In this document: one piece after another, positions 6,701 to 11,475 of the stretch | Numbering within the stretch: position 1 is the first letter of the stretch | Layout of the letters: each line of letters begins with the position of its first letter | NCBI GenBank assembly: GCA_946538445.1 | Contig: CAMNGO010000053.1 | Span: 1-11,475, forward strand | Origin: an uncultured Lachnospiraceae bacterium | Lineage (GTDB): Bacteria; Bacillota; Clostridia; Lachnospirales; Lachnospiraceae | Length of the DNA stretch: 11,475 bases | Direction of reading: 5' to 3' | Position numbers and translations under genes: made by a program | Notes under the pieces: generated by a model | Database searches by the model: none | Told to the model about the DNA's origin: nothing | Seen by the model: the letters and a program-made list of their open reading frames with translations, nothing else

Positions 6701-7205
6701 GGACGGAAGGGAATATGTGGTGGGAGGCATGGTGACAGACATCACAGTGAAGCTCACCAAGAACAATCAGAATATGGCTTTCGTCAGCCTGGAAGACCTC
6801 TATGGAACCCTGGAGATCATCGTTTTCCCCAGAGACTATCAGAGATACCGGGAGAAACTGACCGTGGACCGGGGAATCTATATCAAAGGCCGCGCCACTG
6901 TGTCGGAAGAAAGCGGGAAACTGATCGCCGGAAGAATCCTTCCCATGGATGAACTGTCCAGGGAAGTCTGGATCCAGACCCCGGATATAGGGGAATATAA
7001 AGAGAGACAAAAGGATCTCTTCGATGTGATCAGACACTATCCCGGAAAGGACCGAATGGTTATCTATTCAAGAAAAGAAAAGGCGGTAAAACGCCTGCCG
7101 GAATACCAGAATATCTCAGGCAACGAGGAAGTCCTGAGGCTTCTTCAGGGGATATTCGGAGAGAAAAATGTCGTCACCAGAGATGCAGGAATCAACTGGC
7201 GATAA
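3735..7205 (+). CDS. dnaE: DNA polymerase III alpha subunit, DnaE type
   Basis: 1156 residues, normal length for DnaE, the replicative C-family polymerase. In Firmicutes that also carry PolC it mainly extends primers on the lagging strand. The N-terminal PHP domain (about 1-280) keeps a ligand set that looks intact: H7, H9, D40/H41, E66, H88, C138, D206 and H208. The palm carries the catalytic aspartates D398 and D400 (PDIDVDF, 397-403) and D551 (KMDFLGLRTL). The Gly-rich GPGRGSAAGS lies near 356-365. A helix-hairpin-helix region at about 800-890 follows the fingers. The beta-clamp motif QMSLF is at 912-916, and an OB domain at about 985-1070 precedes a short C-terminal tail. The ATG at 3735 follows AAAGGAGG by 6 nt; the frame is open further upstream, through the terminator, but has no conserved sequence there. 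Convergent with rtcB across the 7208-7354 structure. Confidence 0.97.
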   Translation: MAFTHLHVHTEYSLLDGSGKIKELLPRAKELGMDSIAITDHGVMYGVIDFYKKAKEVGIKPILGCEIYVAPGSRFDREFSKGDDRYYHLVLLAENNLGYKNLMKIVTRGFTEGYYYRPRVDYEILEQYHEGIIALSACLAGEIPNKILKNDYDGAKNSALRLQELFGKDNFFLELQDHGIRAQTQVNTALMRMSKELGIPLVATNDIHYIMEDDATPHDLLLCIQTGKLVSDEDRMRYEGGQYYLKSEEEMKRLFPYALEALENTHKIAQRCNVEIVFGEQKVPKYEVPQGYQSESYLRYLCQEGLVKRYGNQVTEDLQARMDYELATIRDMGYVDYFLIVWDFIHFAKEQGIAVGPGRGSAAGSLVSYCLEITDIDPIRYQLIFERFLNPERVSMPDIDVDFCYERRQEVIDYVYEKYGKEKVVQIITFGTMAARMAVRDVGRVLNIPYNQVDRVAKMIPMELGITIEKALKSNPDLRNAYEAEDGVRNLIDMSMRLEGLPRHTSIHAAGVVIGSEPLDEFVPLSRGADNVVTTQFTMTTIEELGLLKMDFLGLRTLTVIQDAVRMIRKKRGEDFDIQKIDFEDAKVYEMIGQGKTEGVFQLESAGMKSFMRELKPENIEDIIAGISLYRPGPMDFIPKYIKGKQNKDTITYSCPELEEILSATYGCIVYQEQVMQIVMKLAGYTLGRSDLVRRAMSKKKGDVMQKERQNFVYGNEAEGVDGCIKRGISEKVANQVFDEMIDFAKYAFNKSHAAAYAVVSYQTAWLRCFYPVEFMAALLTSVITNTGKITEYVNTCRSMGISILPPDINEGEAGFSVSGDAIRYGLAAIKSLGKAVIQNMVDERERGGPYKNLKDFMERLTSKEINKRTIENLIKAGALDSLGATRKQLMSVYGVVMDEVNRERKESITGQMSLFDFFTEEQKKEYEQAYPDVGEFEEGQKLAFEKEVLGIYVSGHPLGRYMASMEKNVTARSLDFEADEETGRTVVEDGREYVVGGMVTDITVKLTKNNQNMAFVSLEDLYGTLEIIVFPRDYQRYREKLTVDRGIYIKGRATVSEESGKLIAGRILPMDELSREVWIQTPDIGEYKERQKDLFDVIRHYPGKDRMVIYSRKEKAVKRLPEYQNISGNEEVLRLLQGIFGEKNVVTRDAGINWR

Positions 7206-7207
7206 AT

Positions 7208-7354
7208 AAAAAGCAGAGATCATTCACAACTATGGATAAAAGGTGGATTGCACATGTGGTTTCCTGAGAAAGCGTTTTTCCGACTTTCAAAGGGAACCCG
7301 TGTGCAGGGTACCGCCTTTTCATTAATAGTAGATGTATGATCTCTGCTTTTTTT
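7208..7354. other. 147-nt long-range inverted repeat: bidirectional terminator or structured RNA
   Basis: Sixteen perfect base pairs join 7208-7223 (AAAAAGCAGAGATCAT) to 7337-7352, with seven T at 7348-7354. The 113 nt between them fold further. AAAAGGTGG (7238-7246) pairs with CCGCCTTTT (7312-7320). The run 7249-7265 pairs with 7291-7306 with one bulge and two G-U pairs. An apical stem, 7268-7274 with 7281-7288, closes on a TTTTTC loop. The result is one long rod with a large internal bubble of 14 and 16 nt above the basal stem. It fills the gap between dnaE (stop 7205) and rtcB (stop 7368 on the other strand), and a T-rich tail follows on both strands. A normal terminator has no such 113-nt structured loop, so a small RNA is possible. 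The rod-with-bubble shape recalls 6S RNA but is shorter, and I could not match a family. Confidence 0.55.
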
Positions 7355-7367
7355 ACGCCAGATGAAA

Positions 7368-8561
7368 TCAGTGGGCCTTGTAGTTATATATGGGTATGAT
7401 TCTTTTTATTATGTCGACGGTATCTGTGATGTTATCTGTGATATCAGTCAACGATTTGTAGGCGAAGGGTGATTCATCCAGGGTTGATTCGCAGACGGAA
7501 GTGGAATAGATCCCCTTCATGGTCTCCTGGAAATCCTTCAGATTCACCATCTGTTTCGCCTGACTTCGGGACATTAACCGCCCTGCGCCATGGGGAGCTG
7601 AGTAATTCCAGTCAGGATTTCCTTTTCCTATGCAGATTAAGGATCCATCCCTCATATTGATGGGGATCAGTAATCGTTCTCCTTTTTTGGCAGACACGGA
7701 GCCTTTGCGAAGTATCATTGCCTCCGTGTCGATATAATTATGGATCGTAGTAAAAGAATCTTCGACGGTCCAGCCCATCTCTCTGATGATGATACCTGCC
7801 ATAAGTTTTCTGTTTAAAACCGCATATTCCTGAGCAAGCTTCATATCCTTCAGATAATCAACAAAGGGCTGGCCGGAAAGATGACAGAGGTCCTTGGGTA
7901 TGGGAGTTCTCTTTACATTTTTCAGACGAAGAAGCTCCTTCTCGATTTCTTTTTGCCTTCCCTCTTTTTTCAACCTTTTGATCAAAGAGTCAATCTCATC
8001 TTTTGATGAACCGTTGCAGTCTTGATAAGCAAGATCCTGATAATAGCTGCAAACCTCCAATCCGAGATGCCTGCTCCCGGAGTGGATGACCAGATAAAGG
8101 TTTTCTTCTTCATCCTTGTTAAGTTCACAGAAATGGTTTCCGCCCCCAAGACTGCCCAGACTTTTTCTGGCATTCTCCACATTTACCGGACATCGGAAAG
8201 CTGAGAAATCAAAGGCCTCAGCCTCCGGCAGAGGTTCATCATGGATGGAAAAACCGGAGGGAACTTTTTCGTTGATCACTTTGTCCAGTTTTTCTAAATC
8301 AATAACCTTCTCTTTAATTTTGATCAGGAACATCCCGCAGCCGATATCCACCCCGGTGAGATTGGGAATCACTTTGTCCTTCAAGGTAATGGTGGTCCCC
8401 ACGGTACACCCTTTCCCGGCATGGATATCCGGCATCATGCGGATCTGAGTATCCTTCAGGGACTCCAGGTTGAGTATACCCATTACCTGGGAAATGCTTT
8501 CCTGGTCGACAACGTCGGTGAATATCTTGGCACTATTATATTTACCTTTTAATTCAATCAT
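7368..8561 (-). CDS. rtcB: RtcB-type RNA ligase (3'-phosphate RNA-splicing ligase)
   Basis: 397 residues. RtcB joins RNA 2',3'-cyclic phosphate or 3'-phosphate ends to 5'-hydroxyl ends using GTP and Mn2+, in RNA repair. The whole active site is visible: MPDIHAGKGCTVGTT (43-57), D72 and C75 in GVDIGCG, H143 in GGGNHF, H160 in IHSGSRH, H274 in IHNY, and the guanylylated histidine H324 in APHGAGRLMSRSQAK. It is at the short end of the family, which also includes longer proteins of about 400-480 residues. No archease, rtcA cyclase or rtcR regulator is nearby. It begins 19 nt after the stop of the alcohol dehydrogenase gene on the same strand, so both are probably on one transcript; its own ribosome binding site (AGAAAG) is modest. 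Its stop is 13 nt from the 7208-7354 structure, which would end the transcript. Confidence 0.95.
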   Translation of the reverse strand: MIELKGKYNSAKIFTDVVDQESISQVMGILNLESLKDTQIRMMPDIHAGKGCTVGTTITLKDKVIPNLTGVDIGCGMFLIKIKEKVIDLEKLDKVINEKVPSGFSIHDEPLPEAEAFDFSAFRCPVNVENARKSLGSLGGGNHFCELNKDEEENLYLVIHSGSRHLGLEVCSYYQDLAYQDCNGSSKDEIDSLIKRLKKEGRQKEIEKELLRLKNVKRTPIPKDLCHLSGQPFVDYLKDMKLAQEYAVLNRKLMAGIIIREMGWTVEDSFTTIHNYIDTEAMILRKGSVSAKKGERLLIPINMRDGSLICIGKGNPDWNYSAPHGAGRLMSRSQAKQMVNLKDFQETMKGIYSTSVCESTLDESPFAYKSLTDITDNITDTVDIIKRIIPIYNYKAH

Positions 8562-8580
8562 ATCTACTTTCTTCGATTAA

Positions 8581-9690
8581 TTAATTCTTTGGCTTAGTGA
8601 TGAGGGACTTGTCATAAATGAAGCGGACATCTTCCGGTGTCACAGTACATGGAGCCGCTGAAAGCTTGCCTTCGTTATGCTCCATGGCTGCGATGAAGGA
8701 TTCCTTAGCTTCCTCGTCGATCTCGAAGGTTCCGATGAGACTTCTGATATAGTCGCTGAACTCATCCAGATCCTTCATTCCCAGAAGGTCGAGTATCTTC
8801 CTCACATCTTCAGAACATTTCCTGGAACATACTTCCATGTAAGCTCCCAGAAAATATCCGCAGGCCGGACCATGGGGAACATGGTAATGGTAGGTAAGGT
8901 CATAACTCATACCATGGGGCAATCCGGTTGCCGTGTGGGCGATGGCCATACCGGCTATGGTAGCAACCAGCATCAGCATTTCATACTGGCTCTCATTAAG
9001 AGGATCCTCCGAGAGGAGAGCCTCTTTATTTTCTGCCCATAACCTCAGTCCGTACTCGGGGAAGAGCCGGTTGTAGAGGTTGGATTTGCTGTTGAGATAA
9101 CTTTCTACCATGTGGGCCAGGGCATCCACTGCGGTGTTGACGATGAGGCTTTTTTTGGCTGAAGCCAGATACTTACCGTCCACCAGAGCAAGAGTCGGGA
9201 ATATCTTATAAGGAATACTTTTTTTAATTTTTTTGGCGTGGTTGGTCAGCACGGAGACCGGTGTTGCTTCCGATCCGGTTCCGCAGGTGGTGGGGATCGC
9301 TATGATTGGAAGATAATCCAGTTTCTTTGCTTCATAAAGGCAGCTTCCGTCTTCTTCCGGGTTAGCCATGAGCAATGATATTGCTTTTGAGGCATCGAGG
9401 GGAGATCCGCCGCCGATTCCGATCACATAGTCTGCCTGGAATTCTTTTCCGACCCGGGCAGCATTCACTATGGTCTCCACGGATGGATTCTCCTCAACTT
9501 CATCGAATATCTCATAGGGGATCCCTGCTTCTGTCAGCACGGAGGTGACATCCTCCAGGGAACCGTTCATTTTGGCGGAATGACGACCGGTTACGATGAA
9601 AGCCCTGCTTCCCATATTGATGATATCCTGTTTGTGATTGATCACACAGTTTTTCTCTACATATATATCAGTTGGCACATAAAAACGCAT
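8581..9690 (-). CDS. Iron-containing (group III) alcohol dehydrogenase
   Basis: 369 residues. A cytoplasmic NAD(P)-dependent dehydrogenase of the Fe-ADH superfamily, which interconverts alcohols and aldehydes or ketones; the substrate cannot be told from sequence. The Rossmann-like N-terminal domain has the coenzyme motif GIGGGSPLDASKA (91-103) and the IPTTCGTGSEATPVSV stretch (132-147). The four metal ligands are in place: D189 and H193 (VDALAHMVESY), H259 (GLPHGMSYDL) and H273 (VPHGPACG). AGGGAGG lies shortly before the ATG at 9690. First gene of a likely two-gene transcript with rtcB, divergent from rpe. Its leader contains the inverted repeat at 9718-9748. The neighbour rpe hints at sugar or polyol metabolism, but that is only context. 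Confidence 0.93.
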   Translation of the reverse strand: MRFYVPTDIYVEKNCVINHKQDIINMGSRAFIVTGRHSAKMNGSLEDVTSVLTEAGIPYEIFDEVEENPSVETIVNAARVGKEFQADYVIGIGGGSPLDASKAISLLMANPEEDGSCLYEAKKLDYLPIIAIPTTCGTGSEATPVSVLTNHAKKIKKSIPYKIFPTLALVDGKYLASAKKSLIVNTAVDALAHMVESYLNSKSNLYNRLFPEYGLRLWAENKEALLSEDPLNESQYEMLMLVATIAGMAIAHTATGLPHGMSYDLTYHYHVPHGPACGYFLGAYMEVCSRKCSEDVRKILDLLGMKDLDEFSDYIRSLIGTFEIDEEAKESFIAAMEHNEGKLSAAPCTVTPEDVRFIYDKSLITKPKN

Positions 9691-9717
9691 GAAGTATCCT
9701 CCCTTTTAAAAATGGCA

Positions 9718-9748
9718 TGTGATCCCGAAATGTAAACTCCGGATCACA
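9718..9748 (-). promoter_or_regulatory. Inverted repeat in the alcohol dehydrogenase leader
   Basis: TGTGATCC (9718-9725) and GGATCACA (9741-9748) are perfect complements 15 nt apart. They lie between the putative -10 at 9770-9775 and the start codon at 9690. It could be a leader hairpin or a repressor operator. The outer TGTGA/TCACA halves resemble Crp/Fnr half sites, but their 21-nt spacing is too wide for one such dimer. Confidence 0.4.
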
Positions 9749-9769
9749 CAAAATATTATCTGAGGTATC

Positions 9770-9778
9770 ATTATATCA
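9770..9778 (-). promoter_or_regulatory. Extended -10 promoter element for the adh-rtcB transcript
   Basis: On the minus strand TGATATAAT (9778-9770) gives a perfect TATAAT with the TGn extension. No good -35 is found at 16-18 bp, as is usual for extended -10 promoters. Predicted transcription start is about 9763, leaving a leader of roughly 70 nt that includes the 9718-9748 repeat. Confidence 0.55.
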
Positions 9779-9839
9779 TAGTTCATCATGTAATACCATA
9801 TTTGACACCGGCCATCCCTTAAATCTTAAGGATTAAAAT

Positions 9840-9872
9840 AATACTTGAAGTATTGATGGATTATGTTATGAT
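9840..9872 (+). promoter_or_regulatory. rpe promoter with an overlapping palindrome
   Basis: TTGAAG (9845-9850), a 16-bp spacer and TATGAT (9867-9872), with TGT just before the -10, form a plausible extended -10 promoter 70 nt upstream of the rpe start. The -35 lies inside a perfect palindrome with 7-bp arms, AATACTT G AAGTATT (9840-9854). The palindrome could be an operator, or chance in AT-rich sequence. Confidence 0.5.
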
Positions 9873-9941
9873 GTAATTTGAAGCTCTCTATGCTTTTTTT
9901 CTTTGTATTAACCCATGAGAATAAGGAAGGAAGATGATTCT

Positions 9942-10592
9942 ATGAAGATATTGTCACCATCAATTTTATCAGCAGATTTCAGACATCTGGGTGAGGATGT
10001 TGAAAAAGCTTTAAATGCCGGAGCACAATGGGTACATATCGATGTTATGGATGGTATGTTTGTACCACAGATTTCCTTCGGAAATCCTGTGATCAAGGCC
10101 TTACGTCCGGACACGGATGCGGTCTTTGATGTGCATCTGATGATCGAAGAACCCGGCAGATATATTGAGAGTTTTGCCAGGGATGGCGCGGATATCATCA
10201 CGGTACATGCGGAAGCCTGCAAGCATCTTGACCGTGTGGTTCAGCAGATCAAGGCCTGTGGAAAGAAGCCTGCAGTGGCCATCAATCCGGCTACCCCCCT
10301 TTCTGTACTGAACTATGTGCTGGATGATCTCTACATGGTTCTGATCATGACGGTGAATCCGGGATTCGGCGGTCAGTCTTATATTCCCTACTGTTCCCAA
10401 AAGGTAAGAGAACTCAGGGAGATCCTGCGAAGCAGAAATCTTAGCACCTTGATCCAGGTTGATGGAGGTGTGAACCTGTCCACTATCGAGGAGGCCAGGG
10501 ATGCCGGTGTGGATGTGTTTGTGGCAGGTTCCGCGGTTTTCGGTGGAGACATCGAGGCAAATGTAAAGGAACTCTTGGCTAAATTGAATTGA
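9942..10592 (+). CDS. rpe: Ribulose-phosphate 3-epimerase
   Basis: 216 residues, normal for this TIM-barrel enzyme, which interconverts D-ribulose 5-phosphate and D-xylulose 5-phosphate in the pentose phosphate pathway. The N-terminus LSPSILSADF (4-13) is typical. Metal ligands and acid-base residues are H32, D34 (HIDVMDGMFVP), H65 (DVHLMIEEP) and D174 (QVDGGVN). The phosphate-gripping loops are MTVNPGFGGQ (136-145) and the VAGSAVFG strand (194-201). The ATG at 9942 is chosen because the family sequence starts there; an in-frame ATG at 9915 lacks a ribosome binding site and adds nine unrelated residues. The likely site AGGAAGG is somewhat far upstream (about 11 nt). The next gene begins 35 nt later and is probably co-transcribed. 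Related sugar-phosphate epimerases such as AlsE look similar, but the motifs fit Rpe. Confidence 0.95.
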   Translation: MKILSPSILSADFRHLGEDVEKALNAGAQWVHIDVMDGMFVPQISFGNPVIKALRPDTDAVFDVHLMIEEPGRYIESFARDGADIITVHAEACKHLDRVVQQIKACGKKPAVAINPATPLSVLNYVLDDLYMVLIMTVNPGFGGQSYIPYCSQKVRELREILRSRNLSTLIQVDGGVNLSTIEEARDAGVDVFVAGSAVFGGDIEANVKELLAKLN

Positions 10593-10627
10593 CCAATTAT
10601 TATTTTGAAGTAAGGAGATAAATTATT

Positions 10628-11475
10628 ATGAGTGAATGTACACATGACTGCAGCAACTGTGGAGTGGATTGTGATTCCAGACAGATGGACCCACAGGATT
10701 TTCTGGAGAAGCTGAGTGCGGGTAGTTCTGTTAAGAAAGTTATCGGAGTCGTATCCGGAAAAGGAGGCGTGGGAAAATCCATGGTCACCTCCCTGCTTGC
10801 ATGCGCTTCCATGCGGGAAGGATATAAGACAGCGATTCTTGACGGAGATATCACCGGCCCTTCCATCCCCAAGGCTTTTGGGGCCAAAGTTAATCTGGTG
10901 GGTAATGCGGACGGACTTATCCTGCCCCACACCACGAGCTGCGGGATCGATATCGTTTCCGTGAATCTTATGCTTTCCAATGAGACGGACCCGGTTATCT
11001 GGAGAGGACCTGTCCTGGGCGGCGTAATCAAGCAGTTCTGGGGAGAAACCCTGTGGAGAGGTATCGATTACATGTTCATCGACATGCCGCCCGGAACCGG
11101 TGATGTCCCGCTGACGATCTTCCAGTCCATTCCCCTTGACGGGATCGTGATCGTTACTTCCCCCCAGGAACTGGTGGGAATGATTGTGGAGAAAGCGGCC
11201 AATATGGCTCGGATGATGCAGATTCCTATCATCGGTGTAGTGGAAAACATGAGCTATGTGAAATGCCCTCATTGTGATGAGAAGATCTATATATTCGGAA
11301 AGAGTCATATAGAAGAAATCGCACAGCAATACCACATCCCTGTACTGGGACGTATTCCTATGGATCCGGCTCTGGCAGCTGCCTGTGATGAAGGTAAGAT
11401 AGAGTTCCAGGAAAATGATTATATGAAGGATGCCATGGAGGTTATCCGACATCTGTACTCCTTTAATAGAGGGTT
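10628..11475 (+). CDS. mrp: Mrp/NBP35-type P-loop ATPase, iron-sulfur carrier (3' end beyond window)
   Basis: 282 complete codons are visible with no stop, so the gene runs off the window, though probably near its end given the usual family length. It is a cytoplasmic ParA/MinD-like ATPase that carries and delivers Fe-S clusters. It shows the deviant Walker A SGKGGVGKS (43-51), the switch region LDGDITGPS (71-79), and the Walker B-type segment FIDMPPGTGD (150-159). The paired cysteines CPHC (213-216), in the MSYVKCPHC context, bind the bridging cluster between two subunits. A Cys-rich N-terminus, C4-x3-C8-x2-C11-x3-C15, may hold another cluster. AAGGAG precedes the ATG by about 10 nt. It lies 35 nt after rpe with no terminator between. 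Confidence 0.93.
   Translation, partial: MSECTHDCSNCGVDCDSRQMDPQDFLEKLSAGSSVKKVIGVVSGKGGVGKSMVTSLLACASMREGYKTAILDGDITGPSIPKAFGAKVNLVGNADGLILPHTTSCGIDIVSVNLMLSNETDPVIWRGPVLGGVIKQFWGETLWRGIDYMFIDMPPGTGDVPLTIFQSIPLDGIVIVTSPQELVGMIVEKAANMARMMQIPIIGVVENMSYVKCPHCDEKIYIFGKSHIEEIAQQYHIPVLGRIPMDPALAAACDEGKIEFQENDYMKDAMEVIRHLYSFNRG

Noticed and set aside
6069..7037. 322-codon open frame opposite the dnaE 3' half
   Set aside because: Antisense shadow of dnaE; nothing in its translation looks like a domain.
7208..7354. Calling the rod 6S RNA, SRP RNA or a riboswitch outright
   Set aside because: No SRP tetraloop region or recognisable riboswitch core is seen, the length is short for 6S, and shape alone is not enough.
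9718..9748. Crp/Fnr or Rex operator
   Set aside because: Half sites TGTGA and TCACA are 21 nt apart, whereas these proteins need about 4-6 nt between half sites.
10388..11452. 354-codon open frame on the minus strand
   Set aside because: It runs opposite to rpe and mrp, whose catalytic motifs are intact; its predicted protein is low in recognisable features and histidine/isoleucine-rich, as expected for a shadow frame.

Overview
The window looks like a chromosomal segment from a low- to mid-GC Firmicute, most likely a Clostridia member of the Lachnospiraceae type. The reasons are strong AGGAGG-like ribosome binding sites, a DnaE-type polymerase III alpha subunit with an intact-looking PHP site, a DeoR regulator, an Mrp ATPase with a Cys-rich N-terminus, Big_2-domain secreted proteins and an IS200-type transposon. 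This assignment is inference from gene content; there is no rRNA or other taxonomic marker.

Layout. (1) Positions 1-~745 hold an IS200/IS605-family insertion sequence. It has a left-end hairpin, a leader hairpin that buries the ribosome binding site, tnpA (104-565), a stretch of stem-loops, and a right-end hairpin. It lies 9 nt from the stop codon of the next gene, which runs the opposite way. (2) Positions 748-2268 (minus) encode a secreted protein with Ig-like (Big_2) repeats and a C39-like cysteine-peptidase fold. (3) Positions 2440-3192 (minus) encode a DeoR-family repressor. Its promoter is bracketed by a perfect 12-bp inverted repeat, a likely autoregulatory operator. (4) A clean sigma-A promoter (3290-3318) drives a small membrane protein of unknown function (3392-3646), which ends at a strong terminator. 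(5) dnaE (3735-7205) follows. (6) A 147-nt long-range inverted repeat (7208-7354) fills the gap between dnaE and the convergent rtcB. It is either an elaborate bidirectional terminator or an unidentified structured RNA. (7) A minus-strand pair encodes an iron-dependent alcohol dehydrogenase (8581-9690) followed 19 nt later by an RtcB-type RNA ligase (7368-8561). (8) Divergent from these are rpe (9942-10592) and an mrp/NBP35 ATPase (10628 to the window end, cut off).

How the genes relate. Most are housekeeping or stand-alone genes: replication (dnaE), the pentose phosphate pathway (rpe), iron-sulfur carrier (mrp) and RNA repair (rtcB). I see no defence system, CRISPR array, phage module or tRNA. 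The most interesting non-coding signals are the 7208-7354 rod, the tnpA leader hairpin, the stem-loop series at the 3' side of the IS, and the operator-like inverted repeat at the deoR promoter.
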